A stretch of 64,000 nucleotides of DNA from Cryobacterium sp. Y50 (GCF_002929805.1 NZ_PJJM01000099.1:51216-115215); one strand, 5' to 3'; shown: positions 29,657 through 39,256, numbered from the stretch's first letter. Numbers and translations: made by a program. The notes: generated from the sequence alone by a model not told the origin.

Positions 29657-29668
29657 AAGGTGGCGCCG

Positions 29669-30355
29669 ATGAGCCCGGATGCAGGAAGAAATTCGGACCA
29701 GGCCGACGGGGCATTGACTCTGGATACCGCCTGGACCGTGCGGTGGATTCGGCGTAGCGCCGAGATATTGGCCGCCGAGCGCACCGCGTTGAACACGCTC
29801 GATCGTGACATCGGCGACGGCGATCACGGCGAAAACATGGATCGCGGTTTTCAGGCGGTCCTGCCCAAACTCGACGGTCTGGCTGACGATGCGAACCCGA
29901 GTGCCGTGCTCAAGTTGCTCGCCACCACGCTCATTTCTACCGTCGGCGGAGCCGCCGGGCCACTGTACGGTACCGCGTTTCTGAAAGCCGCCGGCGCAAC
30001 TGCTGCCACTGGTACCCTCGACAGTCTGGCGCTCGTCGCGCTCCTGACGGCGGCCAGGGACGGCATCGTGCTGCGCGGCAAGGCCGGGGCGGGGGACAAA
30101 ACCATGATCGACGCCTGGAGTCCGGCCGTCGATGCGGCCCAGGCCGCGCAGTCGGCCGGCGAGAGCGCACCGGCCGTGCTGACAGCGGCAGCGGATGCCG
30201 CAGCACGGGGCGCCCAGGATACCGAACCGCTCGTGGCGCATAAAGGCCGGGCGAGCTACCTCGGTGAGCGGGCGATTGGACACCGGGATCCGGGCGCACA
30301 GTCGACGGCGCTCCTGCTACGCGCCGCGGCCGATGCGACCCGAGTGATGGACTGA
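29669..30355 (+). CDS. dhaL: Dihydroxyacetone kinase subunit DhaL
   Basis: 228 residues, the ADP-binding subunit that phosphorylates dihydroxyacetone using a tightly bound ADP rephosphorylated by DhaM. The nucleotide/Mg motif DRDIGDGDHGENMDRGF and the GKAGAGDKTMIDAWSP motif are intact, with a final LGERAIGHRDPGAQS. I use ATG 29669 because GAAGG lies 8 nt upstream; a GTG at 29660 overlaps it. Thirteen bp after dhaK. Confidence 0.94.
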   Translation: MSPDAGRNSDQADGALTLDTAWTVRWIRRSAEILAAERTALNTLDRDIGDGDHGENMDRGFQAVLPKLDGLADDANPSAVLKLLATTLISTVGGAAGPLYGTAFLKAAGATAATGTLDSLALVALLTAARDGIVLRGKAGAGDKTMIDAWSPAVDAAQAAQSAGESAPAVLTAAADAAARGAQDTEPLVAHKGRASYLGERAIGHRDPGAQSTALLLRAAADATRVMD

Positions 30356-30357
30356 GC

Positions 30358-31065
30358 ATGCCGGCATCCGCTGACCGGGTTGGCCTGGTATTCGTCTCGC
30401 ACAGCGCGAAGATCGCGGCGGGGCTGGTTGAACTCGCGCGTCAGATGGCACCGACCGTGCGACTCGTCGCCGCCGGCGGTACCGACGAGGGCACAATCGG
30501 TACGAGCTTCGATAAGGTCACGGCGGCACTGGCCGAGGCGGATGGGGGCGCCGGTGTGGTGATTGTGTGCGACCTTGGCTCGGCCATTTTGACCGCGGAA
30601 ACGGCCCGCGATTTTCTCGACGAAGCGGAACAGGTTCGGGCACGGATTGTGGATGCTCCGCTAGTCGAAGGCGGGGTTGCGGCGGCGGTCGCCGCGGAGA
30701 TCGGGGGAGACCTCGACGCCGTCGTGGCAGCTGCGCGCACCGCACTTCAGTCGACCGACACGTGCCAGACCAGTGCCGACGCCGGGACCGCAGTTCTAGC
30801 TGGTGATGGGGAAATCTCCCGGACCGTGGTTTTGGTGAACAAGGACGGTCTGCACGCTCGTCCGGCGGCGGAATTCGTGAACCTCGCAAGCACCTTCGCT
30901 GTGCCCCTCACGGTAAACGGCACGGACGCGACGAGCCTGCTCAGCATCATGTCGCTCGGACTAGCCCGGGGGAGTAGCGTGCACCTGGCCTCAACCGATC
31001 CTGCGGCTGGGCCCGCGATCAACGCCCTCGCGGCCCTGCTGGAAGCCGGATTCGGCGAGGACTAG
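30358..31065 (+). CDS. dhaM: DhaM, EIIA(Man)-like plus HPr domain
   Basis: 235 residues, the phosphotransfer subunit of the dihydroxyacetone kinase. The N-terminal EIIA-mannose-like domain carries the phospho-His in FVSHSAKIA (about 13-21). A C-terminal HPr domain (about 155-235) carries GLHARPAAEFV with its phospho-His. No EI-derived third domain is present. Phosphate would pass from PEP and EI through the HPr domain to the EIIA-like domain and then to DhaL-bound ADP. The ATG is 2 bp after the dhaL stop. Confidence 0.93.
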   Translation: MPASADRVGLVFVSHSAKIAAGLVELARQMAPTVRLVAAGGTDEGTIGTSFDKVTAALAEADGGAGVVIVCDLGSAILTAETARDFLDEAEQVRARIVDAPLVEGGVAAAVAAEIGGDLDAVVAAARTALQSTDTCQTSADAGTAVLAGDGEISRTVVLVNKDGLHARPAAEFVNLASTFAVPLTVNGTDATSLLSIMSLGLARGSSVHLASTDPAAGPAINALAALLEAGFGED

Positions 31066-31121
31066 CTCACCCCGCACGTTATTTTGCATACCAGTTACGT
31101 GCTATATTGTCCAATCGGGCG

Positions 31122-31127
31122 TATCGT
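31122..31127 (+). promoter_or_regulatory. -10 element for leaderless small gene
   Basis: TATCGT with 6 nt before the ATG at 31134, so +1 would be the start codon. Confidence 0.4.
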
Positions 31128-31133
31128 AATGGC

Positions 31134-31355
31134 ATGATGCAGGATAGGAAGACCCTAGGCGGTATGGAACAGTGGGGTGCGACCGATTTCCGGTTGTGCC
31201 CGATCTGCGGTCATGCGATGCGCGAACATACCATCGACCACTCGTCGCGAAACGCGGTGGTCAATTGTCCGGTGTCGCACCCCGGGGCTTGGGATCGTGA
31301 CGCGTTCGAACCGGTCAACGAATTTGGCATGGTTGTACACCATGTGCACGCCTGA
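31134..31355 (+). CDS. Small Cys/His-containing protein of unknown function
   Basis: 73 residues from ATG 31134. I do not recognise the family. It has a CPICGHAMREH segment and then NCPVSHPGAWDRD, giving three Cys and several His that could bind a zinc ion. There is no signal peptide or membrane segment. The frame extends upstream to a TTG at 31107, but a TATCGT -10 element supports the leaderless ATG. It lies between dhaM and a block of gene debris, so it may be an accessory gene. Confidence 0.6.
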   Translation: MMQDRKTLGGMEQWGATDFRLCPICGHAMREHTIDHSSRNAVVNCPVSHPGAWDRDAFEPVNEFGMVVHHVHA

Positions 31356-31395
31356 TCTGCAATTCTGATTGCACAGCCAGTTCTCTGCCACTGGT

Positions 31396-31665
31396 TCAGC
31401 GACGGCAAACAGAGGCGGGAAGTTTCGTTCCGTCCGCCGTCAACGGTGAGGGGATACGCAGCACGATGGTCGCGGCCAATTCGCGGCGCGTTGTCAGGCG
31501 TACCTCTTCGCTTCGACCGGGCATGAGCCGGTCGGAGAGAACGAGGAGCGCCCGTTCCTTCTCCTCCGACGGAATCACGGTCGGGAGGCCGTAGATCACC
31601 GCGCTGCGATAGTTTATGCTGCTGTCGAACAGGGTGCGCACGAAGACCAGACCGTCCAGCCGAGC
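31396..31665 (-). pseudogene. Truncated PNPOx-like (FMN split-barrel) gene
   Basis: The minus-strand frame encodes LDGLVFVRTLFDSSINYRSAV, then GRSEEVRLTTRRELAATIVLRIP, matching the middle of pyridoxamine 5'-phosphate oxidase-like (NimA type) flavin proteins, which normally exceed 200 residues. About 60 N-terminal residues are missing and the C-terminus ends in an unrelated short tail. The N-terminal break coincides with the break of the divergent MocR remnant. Confidence 0.7.
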
Positions 31666-32320
31666 GCTCGCTCATCGGCTCGACGTGTCGCGGGGGAGCG
31701 TGGTCACGGCCTACGAGCAGCTCAACGGTAGGGGGTGTTTGGTCAGCACCCAGGGAGCGCCGACGCGCGTGGCAGTCCTGCTTCACGGGACAACCCTCGC
31801 GACGCCGGCGTGACCGCGAATGGAAGGAGGTCAGCAGCATCCGCTCGATTTGCTGGATTTGACACCGGGATACCCGTCGACCCAAAGATTGTCGGGGCGT
31901 GCCTGGACGGCCGCGTGGCGAGTGGCCACCGCGAAACTCATACCACAGAGCGAACCACCCCTGCAGGGCACCCTGGCCCTGCGTGCGGAAATCGCCGACA
32001 ACCTGCGGCACGCCAGGGGAGTGCGATGTGCGCCGGGCGGTGCTGGCTGTGCGTCACGATCTGCCCGGCCACCCGGGCACGACGCTGTCGGCACTGGACG
32101 GCGGGCTGCACGCGGTGCTCGGCCTGCAAAACCAGGCCCGGGCCAGCACAGCGATTTCAGAGCTGGCAGCTCGGGGATCAGGGTCGCCGACCTTCGGGAC
32201 TATTCAGCCTCGCCCGGTGCAGCGGATGCCCCGGCCGGTCTGGTGTTCGGGTACGCCGCCGTCAGCGATATGGCCCTGGAGCGTGCCCTCGAGTACATTC
32301 GCGCCGTGACCGCGACGGAT
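31652..32320 (+). pseudogene. Decayed MocR-type (GntR/aminotransferase) regulator
   Basis: The remnant starts inside the GntR winged helix (PSSRALAHRLDVSRGSVVTAY), reaches a stop codon at 31811-31813, then continues in the same frame into the start of the aminotransferase-like domain (LDLTPGYPSTQRLSGRAWTA, LQGTLALRAEIADNLRHARG). A frame change follows, with LSALDGGLHAVLGL in a second frame, then a return to AGLVFGYAAVSDMALERAL. The central PLP-binding section with its Lys is absent. MocR proteins are about 450-500 residues; less than half remains. MocR regulators respond to PLP, which fits a PNPOx-like neighbour. No other gene is visible between 31356 and 32441. Confidence 0.7.
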
Positions 32321-32441
32321 GCTGTTCCACGCAGATCAGTGGAGACCACCTGGCCGGGGTTCCATTACCGCCTGGCTACCCGGCGCCGTTCGCGGTCGAT
32401 CTCGTGGGACCCGGGGTGTCAGCGAGCATCGCGCCGAGGTC

Positions 32442-32447
32442 TAACCT
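32442..32447 (+). promoter_or_regulatory. -10 element for leaderless TDT gene
   Basis: TAACCT with 6 nt before the ATG at 32454; predicted +1 equals the start codon. Confidence 0.5.
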
Positions 32448-32453
32448 GAGACT

Positions 32454-33527
32454 ATGGTGTCCGAACGACGTGTACGAGTGGCTTCCGCCGTACGCACGAT
32501 GCCACCGGGCTATTTTGCTATGGTCATGGCCACCGGAATCATCTCGATCGGCATGAACCTGATCCGAGTCGAGGGCCTCAGCTACGTACTTCTGGTGGTC
32601 TGTGCCGGGGCTTATCTGGCGCTCTTGATTCTCACTGCGTGGCGTTTCATAGCCTTTCGTTCGGCCTTTCTCGACGACCTGCACGATCCGAACCGTGGAT
32701 TCCAATTCTTTACCTTCGTTGCCGGAACCAATGTGCTTGCTGCCCGGTTGGCGGTCGAGGGATGGTTCGGTGCGGCAACGGTTCTCCTCGGCGTGTCTGG
32801 CGTGGCCTGGGTAGTCCTCGGGTATGCGGTGCCATGGCTGGCCGTCTTGGGTCGCACGGCCCGTCCCGTGCTCGGCTCGGCGAATGGAACCTGGTTCATC
32901 TGGGTCGTGGCCAGCCAGTCGGTTGCCGTGGTCGCAGCTGCGCTGGAGCCAGTCGCCGGTGAGGCCAGGGCGCTGCTAGCGGTCCTCGCCATACTGTCCT
33001 GGTCGGTCGGAATTTTTCTGTACGGGGCCGCCGGCGTGTTCGTCTCCCTGCGCCTCATGCTTTATAAGCTGCGCCCAGAGGACCTCGACCCGCCGTATTG
33101 GGTGTCCATGGGCGCCTGCGCGATCACGGTTCTGGCCGGCGCCCGCATCGTGGAAATGGCGGATGCTCCGATGGTGAGCGCGACCCGCGGGTTAGTCGGC
33201 GGTATCTCGGTGATGTTTTGGGCATTTGCCACCTGGCTCATCCCCGTACTGATCGCCGTGGGTATCTGGCGTCATTTCAAACGTCATGTTCCACTTTGCT
33301 ACCAGGCAACGCTGTGGAGCATCGCCTTTCCGGTCGGAATGTACGCAGTCGCTGGAATCTACCTCGGCCAGGCCGACACGTTGCCACTCGTCGGACAGAT
33401 TGGGACCGTCACACTCTGGGTAGCACTCGGAGTCTGGCTCATCATCTTCACCGCGATGGCACGCCAACCGCTTCGGCGGCGTCGGATTCGGCAGGATGCC
33501 CGGCGGCAGGAGACCGTTTCACGGTAA
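32454..33527 (+). CDS. TDT family (TehA/SLAC1-like) anion transporter
   Basis: 357 residues with about ten membrane helices, beginning with the family signature PPGYFAMVMATGIISIG. This family includes TehA (tellurite resistance), C4-dicarboxylate carriers, sulfite pumps and plant SLAC1 anion channels. The ion transported here is unknown. A basic tail (RRRRIRQDARRQ) is cytosolic. The gene is monocistronic, downstream of the pseudogene block, with a leaderless-type start. Confidence 0.88.
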   Translation: MVSERRVRVASAVRTMPPGYFAMVMATGIISIGMNLIRVEGLSYVLLVVCAGAYLALLILTAWRFIAFRSAFLDDLHDPNRGFQFFTFVAGTNVLAARLAVEGWFGAATVLLGVSGVAWVVLGYAVPWLAVLGRTARPVLGSANGTWFIWVVASQSVAVVAAALEPVAGEARALLAVLAILSWSVGIFLYGAAGVFVSLRLMLYKLRPEDLDPPYWVSMGACAITVLAGARIVEMADAPMVSATRGLVGGISVMFWAFATWLIPVLIAVGIWRHFKRHVPLCYQATLWSIAFPVGMYAVAGIYLGQADTLPLVGQIGTVTLWVALGVWLIIFTAMARQPLRRRRIRQDARRQETVSR

Positions 33528-33661
33528 CTTCGAGGCGGTTGAAGCGCGCTTCAGCTCGTTTGTTGACATAATGTGCATTATCGGTCACAAGCATGTGAGC
33601 GACCGAGAGGGGTGACCGATCCGCAGAACTGCCGACCTGGCACCCTTCCGGTAGCGCCGGA

Positions 33662-36046
33662 TCAGGCGCCGACGTAGGCTGCCAGGTGTTCACCGGTCAG
33701 CGTCGAACGCCCGGCCACGAGATCAGCGGGCGTTCCTTCGAAGACGATTCGGCCGCCGTCGTGCCCGGCCCCGGGACCCAGGTCGATGATCCAGTCGGCG
33801 TGCGCCATGACCGCCTGGTGGTGCTCAACCACGATGACGGACTTACCGGAGTCAACCAGCCGATCGAGCAGTGCGAGCAGGTTCTCGACGTCGGCGAGAT
33901 GCAGGCCAGCCGTTGGCTCGTCCAGAACGTAGACATCGCCGCTGTCGGCCATCTGCGTGGCGAGCTTGAGCCGCTGCCTCTCACCGCCAGAGAGTGTCGG
34001 CAGCGGCTGGCCGAGGCTAACGTAGCCGAGGCCGACGTCGGCGAGGCGGCGCAGAATTGCGTGCGCCACCGGCATGCGTGACTCCCCCGCACCGAAAAAC
34101 TGCTCGGCCTCCGTCACCGACATCGCCAGCACCTCACTGATGTTGCGACCATTGAGGTGATAGTCCAAAACGGATGCCTGAAATCGCTTGCCCTCGCAGA
34201 CCTCACAGGGAATGGCGACACCCGCCATAATTCCCAGGTCGGTGTAGATGACGCCGGCACCGTTGCAGCTGGGGCAGGCGCCCTCTGAATTGGAGCTGAA
34301 CAACGCCGGTTTCACACCGTTAGCCTTCGCAAATGCCTTGCGGATCGGCTCGAGCATGCCGGTATACGTCGCCGGGTTGCTGCGCCGCGACCCCCTGATC
34401 GGGCCCTGGTCGACGGTCACCACACCGTCCCGACCCGAGACCGAGCCGGTGATCAGCGAGCTCTTACCCGACCCGGCTACACCGGTGAGCACCGTCAACA
34501 CACCGAGCGGAATGTCGACATCGACGCTCTGCAGGTTATGGGCGCTGGCACCGCGCACCGGCATGACACCCGACGATGCACGCACGGTCGATTTGACTGC
34601 GGCCCGGTCATCCAGATGCCGACCGGTCAACGTGCCGCTGGTTCGAAGCCCGGCGAGAGAGCCCTCGAAGACCACCTCGCCGCCGTCCGAACCAGCACCC
34701 GGCCCGAGATCGATGACGTGGTCGGCGATCGCGATCATCTCCGGTTTGTGCTCGACGACCAACACCGTGTTGCCCTTGTCGCGCAGTTGGACGAGCAGGG
34801 TGTTCATGCGCTGGATGTCGTGCGGGTGCAGTCCGATGGTCGGTTCGTCGAAGACATAGGTCACGTCGGTGAGCGAAGATCGAAGGTGACGGATCATCTT
34901 AGTGCGCTGCGACTCGCCGCCGGAGAGCGTGCCAGCGGCCCGGTCCAGGGACAGATAGCCCAGCCCGATCTGCACGAACGAGTTCAGCAGGAGCTGCAAA
35001 CCCGTGAGCAGCGGCGCGACGGACGAGTCGTTTAGGCCACGAACCCACCCGGCGAGGTCGCTGATCTGCATCGCACAGGCATCCGCAATGCTGATTTCGT
35101 TGATCATCGACGATCGCGCGCCCTCGTTGAGTCGGGTGCCGTTGCAGTCGGGGCAAACGGTGAAGGTCACCGCCCGCTCCACGAACGCACGAATGTGCGG
35201 CTGCAGCGAGTCAACATCCTTGGTGAGCATCGACTTTTGAATCTTGGGAATCAAGCCCTCATAGGTGAGATTGATGCCCTCGATCTTGATCTTGGTCGGC
35301 TCCTTGTGGAGGAGGTCGACGAGCTCCTCCCTGGTGAAGTCTTTGATCGCTTTGTTGGGATCGAAGAAGCCACAGCCGGTGAAGATCCGGCCAAACCAGC
35401 CATCCATGCTGTAGCCGGGGACGGTCAGTGCTCCCTCGTTCAGGGACTTGGTGTCGTCGTAGAGCGCGCTCAGATCGATATCGGTGACCGATCCCCGGCC
35501 TTCACAGCGGGAACACATACCCCCGGTGATGCTGAAACTGCGGCGTTCCTTGACGGTTTGTCCCCCGCGCTCGATTGAAACGGCACCCGCTCCGCTGATT
35601 GAGGCAACGTTGAACGAATACGCTTGGGGCGAGCCTAGGTATGGGGCGCCGAGCCGGCTGAACAGAATGCGCAGCAGGGAATTGGCGTCGGTGGCGGTGC
35701 CGACTGTGGAGCGCGCATTGACGCCCATCCGCTCCTGGTCGACGATGATGGCCGTCGTCAGTCCGTCGAGCACATCGACGTCGGGCCTGGCCAGGGTCGG
35801 CATGAAGCCCTGCACGAATGTGCTGTACGTTTCGTTGATCATGCGTTGCGACTCGGCAGCGATGGTGCCGAACACCAGTGAACTCTTACCGGAGCCGGAC
35901 ACGCCCGTGAACACGGTCAGCCGGCGCTTGGGAATCTCCACGCTGACGTTCTTGAGATTGTTTTCCCGAGCGCCCTGCACGCGGATCAGGTCGTGACTGT
36001 CCGCAACCTGCGTCTCCGATGCCGGGTTCGCCGTGTTCGTGGTCAT
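33662..36046 (-). CDS. Class II UvrA-like ABC ATPase
   Basis: 794 residues with two ABC modules. Walker A motifs [10 protein letters not shown] and [11 protein letters not shown], signatures LSGGESQR and LSGGERQR, and zinc modules CSRCEGRG and CPSCNGAG...CEVCEGKRF are visible. The UvrB-binding insertion between the first Walker A and the first zinc site is absent, so this is a UvrA2/DrrC-type protein, not the NER damage sensor. Such proteins are linked to resistance to DNA-binding drugs. The start at 36046 lies one base after the SDR stop, so translation is coupled; the frame continues upstream but without homology. Confidence 0.92.
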   Translation of the reverse strand: MTTNTANPASETQVADSHDLIRVQGARENNLKNVSVEIPKRRLTVFTGVSGSGKSSLVFGTIAAESQRMINETYSTFVQGFMPTLARPDVDVLDGLTTAIIVDQERMGVNARSTVGTATDANSLLRILFSRLGAPYLGSPQAYSFNVASISGAGAVSIERGGQTVKERRSFSITGGMCSRCEGRGSVTDIDLSALYDDTKSLNEGALTVPGYSMDGWFGRIFTGCGFFDPNKAIKDFTREELVDLLHKEPTKIKIEGINLTYEGLIPKIQKSMLTKDVDSLQPHIRAFVERAVTFTVCPDCNGTRLNEGARSSMINEISIADACAMQISDLAGWVRGLNDSSVAPLLTGLQLLLNSFVQIGLGYLSLDRAAGTLSGGESQRTKMIRHLRSSLTDVTYVFDEPTIGLHPHDIQRMNTLLVQLRDKGNTVLVVEHKPEMIAIADHVIDLGPGAGSDGGEVVFEGSLAGLRTSGTLTGRHLDDRAAVKSTVRASSGVMPVRGASAHNLQSVDVDIPLGVLTVLTGVAGSGKSSLITGSVSGRDGVVTVDQGPIRGSRRSNPATYTGMLEPIRKAFAKANGVKPALFSSNSEGACPSCNGAGVIYTDLGIMAGVAIPCEVCEGKRFQASVLDYHLNGRNISEVLAMSVTEAEQFFGAGESRMPVAHAILRRLADVGLGYVSLGQPLPTLSGGERQRLKLATQMADSGDVYVLDEPTAGLHLADVENLLALLDRLVDSGKSVIVVEHHQAVMAHADWIIDLGPGAGHDGGRIVFEGTPADLVAGRSTLTGEHLAAYVGA

Positions 36047-36047
36047 G

Positions 36048-36812
36048 TTATTCGCCCGTAAACCCGGCCGTGTCACCCACGTAGCGCGTGTTGCCCACCG
36101 GAACCGGCTCAACGGCAGCGGCTACAACCTCGGCTGCGAACTCGCTGACGTTGTACAGGCGACCGGCCGCCTCCTTGCGGGCGCTGAGGGCGCCGGGGTT
36201 GGACCGCTCGAGCAGGGTCGCCGTGATAGTGCCCTCGATCATGTCGCCGGACACCACGACAAAGCCGATACCGGACTCTTCGAGCTGCGGAATCACCGCG
36301 CGCAGGGCATCCTCACCGGCACGCTTGCTGCGAGCCACCTGGTCGTACTCCGGCATGGTCGGGGTGGTCTTTATGAAGTGCGCTTGGTGGCTAGTGACGT
36401 ACACGACCCGGGAGTCGTCGCCGAGCAGCGGGACCGCCTCGTTGAGCAGGTTCACCTGGGCATTGAGGTTCAACGTCATGGCGTAGTCAGCGGCCATGCC
36501 GCTCTCCATGCCACCCGAGGCGTTCATCACCAGAATATCGAGGCCGCCGAATTCGGTGCGAATGGTCTCGAACATCGCGGCGACCGATGCCGGGTCGGTC
36601 AGGTCGGCACCGACCGTGATTGCCGTACCTCCGGCAGCGCGAATAGCGTCGGCAAGTTTGTTCGCACGTACTTCTTTATTGCGATAGTTGATGACGACCC
36701 TGGCGCCGGCTTCGGCGAAGTACCCGACCGTATCGGCACCAATACCGCGGGAGGAGCCGGTGACGAGTACACGCTTGCCCTCGAGTGATCCTGCTGCAAG
36801 TGGATTGGTCAC
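36048..36812 (-). CDS. SDR family protein with altered active site
   Basis: 254 residues, short-chain dehydrogenase/reductase fold. The NAD(P)-binding TGSSRGIG (about 17-24), NASGG and the catalytic-type Ser in YVTSHQ are present. The usual YxxxK is changed: in PEYDQVARSKRAGE the residue four before Lys is Val, with Tyr three further upstream. The enzyme may be inactive or use a shifted Tyr. The GTG at 36812 has GGAG 5 nt upstream. It forms a two-gene operon with the UvrA-like protein. Confidence 0.88.
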   Translation of the reverse strand: MTNPLAAGSLEGKRVLVTGSSRGIGADTVGYFAEAGARVVINYRNKEVRANKLADAIRAAGGTAITVGADLTDPASVAAMFETIRTEFGGLDILVMNASGGMESGMAADYAMTLNLNAQVNLLNEAVPLLGDDSRVVYVTSHQAHFIKTTPTMPEYDQVARSKRAGEDALRAVIPQLEESGIGFVVVSGDMIEGTITATLLERSNPGALSARKEAAGRLYNVSEFAAEVVAAAVEPVPVGNTRYVGDTAGFTGE

Positions 36813-37005
36813 GGGTGCTCCTTTTTTGTTGCATACACGCCGGTAGCCATGCACGTCAGTCATTCACGTCGAATTTAGGTGAGGCTGGCATCGACTGCCA
36901 CACACTCGCCTGACGACCTTATCAACAAGCACCGCCGCTCCCCCCGACGTGTTGTCGGTCGCACCTGCTAGTTTCAGAGGAAATGGATTGGGGAAAGTGG
37001 CACCC

Positions 37006-37491
37006 ATGGTCGACCTGACTGATTATCTCTGGATTCTATGGCTCGTGTTCATTCTCGTCGCCATCACGATCGAGCTCCTGAGCTTGGAATTCACCTTCCT
37101 GATGATTTCCATCGGCAGCCTGGGGGGCTTGGCCGCCAACCTGCTCGGTCTGGAGTGGTGGCTGCAAATCGTCGTCGCCGCCGGCCTCTCGGTGCTGCTC
37201 CTGCTCACCATCCGTCCGTTCCTGCTGCGTGCCCTGCGCAAGGGCGGTGATCCGGCTTTAAGCAATATTGACGCCCTGATCGGTATGACCGGCCGCGTCG
37301 TCGCGACGGTGACCGAGACCGGCGGGCTGGTCAAGCTGGCCAACGGTGAAACCTGGACCGCGCGCCTGGTTAAACCGGCAGGTACCGCCGCCAACGGATC
37401 TATCGATCCCGGACAGGCGATCACCGTGCATCTCATCGAAGGCTCCACCGCCGTCGTCATCACCGCCGAAAGGACCCAGAATCATGCTTGA
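37006..37491 (+). CDS. NfeD family membrane protein
   Basis: 161 residues. Three to four hydrophobic helices (IWLVFILVAITIELL, FLMISIGSLGGLAANLL, VVAAGLSVLLLL) precede a C-terminal OB-fold domain (about 90-160) with the conserved ALIGMTGRVV. NfeD proteins pair with SPFH proteins in membrane microdomains, exactly as here: the stop overlaps the SPFH start by 8 bp. Start chosen at ATG 37006; a GTG at 36997 is possible. Confidence 0.88.
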   Translation: MVDLTDYLWILWLVFILVAITIELLSLEFTFLMISIGSLGGLAANLLGLEWWLQIVVAAGLSVLLLLTIRPFLLRALRKGGDPALSNIDALIGMTGRVVATVTETGGLVKLANGETWTARLVKPAGTAANGSIDPGQAITVHLIEGSTAVVITAERTQNHA

Positions 37492-38488
37492 CCCCGCAGC
37501 TTTCATCGGACAGATCTTCGTGTTCGCCCTGCTCGCCGTTTTGGCGGTGTTCGTCATCGTCATTCTGGTGCGCGCCATTCGCATCATTCCGCAGGGCAAC
37601 GCCGGCGTAGTCGAGCGCCTCGGCAAGTACCACAAGACCCTGCTGCCCGGACTGAACCTGCTCGTGCCGTTCGTCGACCGGGTGCGCCCCCTCCTCGATA
37701 TTCGCGAGCAGGTCGTGTCCTTTCCCCCGCAACCGGTCATCACCGAGGATAACCTCGTCGTCTCGATCGATACCGTCGTCTATTTTCAGGTGACGGATGC
37801 CCGGGCGGCCACCTATGAAATCAACAACTACCTCGGCGCGGTCGAGCAGCTCACCACGACCACCCTGCGAAATGTCGTCGGTGGACTGAACCTCGAAGAG
37901 GCCCTCACCAGCCGGGACAATATCAACAGCCAGCTGCGCATCGTGCTCGACGAAGCCACCGGCAAGTGGGGCATTCGCGTCGGCCGAGTTGAACTCAAGG
38001 CTATCGAGCCGCCGCACTCCATTCAGGACTCGATGGAAAAGCAGATGCGTGCCGAACGTGACCGCCGTGCGCTCATCCTCACCGCTGAGGGAACCAAACA
38101 GTCCGCGATCCTCACCGCCGAGGGCGCCCGCCAGGCAGCCATTCTCGAGGCGGAGGGTGACGCCAAGGCTGCCGTGCTACGCGCCCAGGGTGAGGCCGAA
38201 GCGATCACAACCGTGTTCAAGGCCATCCACGAGGGCGACCCCGACCCCAAGCTGCTGGCGTACCAATACCTGCTGACCCTGCCCAAGCTTGCCGAGGGAA
38301 GCGCCAACAAGCTCTGGATCGTTCCGAGTGAACTCTCCGAGGCGATGAAGGGAATCGGCAGCGCGTTCGGTGCTCAACAAAACGGTGCTCAACAAAGCAG
38401 TGCACAGACTGCTGGTGCGTACCCGGCGTCGGCGGCCAGCGCAGCCACACCGACGGCATCCGCTCCCCCGGTTTCGCCGCAAAGCTAG
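37484..38488 (+). CDS. SPFH/Band 7 (stomatin-like) protein
   Basis: 334 residues. One N-terminal membrane helix, then an SPFH domain (IIPQGNAGVVERLGKYHKTL to about 200), a coiled coil with repeated LTAEGxxQxAIL units (about 205-250), and a Gln/Ala/Ser-rich, low-complexity tail. Such proteins oligomerise into ring scaffolds at the cytosolic membrane face. I start at ATG 37484, which overlaps the nfeD stop and has AAGGA upstream; the frame extends further but without a hydrophobic start. Three bp separate it from the next gene. Confidence 0.92.
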   Translation: MLDPAAFIGQIFVFALLAVLAVFVIVILVRAIRIIPQGNAGVVERLGKYHKTLLPGLNLLVPFVDRVRPLLDIREQVVSFPPQPVITEDNLVVSIDTVVYFQVTDARAATYEINNYLGAVEQLTTTTLRNVVGGLNLEEALTSRDNINSQLRIVLDEATGKWGIRVGRVELKAIEPPHSIQDSMEKQMRAERDRRALILTAEGTKQSAILTAEGARQAAILEAEGDAKAAVLRAQGEAEAITTVFKAIHEGDPDPKLLAYQYLLTLPKLAEGSANKLWIVPSELSEAMKGIGSAFGAQQNGAQQSSAQTAGAYPASAASAATPTASAPPVSPQS

Positions 38489-38491
38489 CCG

Positions 38492-39256
38492 GTGGCGGAA
38501 AATGCACGGTCGGTGTTTCTGAGCGGGACGCAACCGCGGGTGATCGCCCACCGGGGCATGACCCTGGAAGCCCCCGAAAACACGCTGCTTGCTTTCGTGA
38601 AGGCGCTCGCGACCGGGGCCACGCATCTCGAAACCGACGTGCACATTTCACTCGACGGTGTCGCGGTGCTCAGCCACGACCCCGACCTGACGCGACTGGG
38701 CCGAGACGTACGCATTGATCAGCTCACCATGGTCGAACTCAAACGCATCAGCCTGGGCGAGGGCCAGGGGTTCACGTCGCTCAGCGATGCTCTCGAGACT
38801 TTTCCGAACGCACTGTTCAACATTGATATAAAAACGGATGCCGCGGCCGAGCCGGCCGCACGGGCGATTCTCGACCAGCGGGCTTCGGAACGGGTGCTCG
38901 TGACCTCGTTCAACGAACCACGGCGGCAGCATGCTCTCAGGCTGCTCCCCGGCGTGGTGTCGTCGGCGTCATCGTCACTCGTGGCCCAGGCGGTCGCCGC
39001 GACGAATCTGGGGCTGACCGCCTTGGTTCGACGCACACTGCAGGGGTGCGTCGCTGTGCAGGTGCCTGAACGGTTCGGACCGGTGCGCATAGTCACTCCC
39101 CGATTCATCGCGATGATGCATCGGATCGACGTCGAGGTGCATGTGTGGACCGTCAACGATCCAATCGACATGATTCGACTCCTCGATAGCGGAGTTGACG
39201 GCCTCGTCACGGACCGTGCAGATCTAGCCGTGGCCGCCGTTACTCGCCGAACCTGA
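38492..39256 (+). CDS. Glycerophosphodiester phosphodiesterase
   Basis: 254 residues, TIM-barrel GDPD that hydrolyses glycerophosphodiesters from lipid turnover to glycerol 3-phosphate and an alcohol. Motifs: VIAHRGMTLEAPENTLLAF with the catalytic His, HLETDVHISLDG with metal ligands, and the C-terminal VHVWTVNDP. There is no signal peptide. The GTG start is 3 bp after the SPFH stop, so it is probably in the nfeD-SPFH operon. Confidence 0.93.
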   Translation: MAENARSVFLSGTQPRVIAHRGMTLEAPENTLLAFVKALATGATHLETDVHISLDGVAVLSHDPDLTRLGRDVRIDQLTMVELKRISLGEGQGFTSLSDALETFPNALFNIDIKTDAAAEPAARAILDQRASERVLVTSFNEPRRQHALRLLPGVVSSASSSLVAQAVAATNLGLTALVRRTLQGCVAVQVPERFGPVRIVTPRFIAMMHRIDVEVHVWTVNDPIDMIRLLDSGVDGLVTDRADLAVAAVTRRT

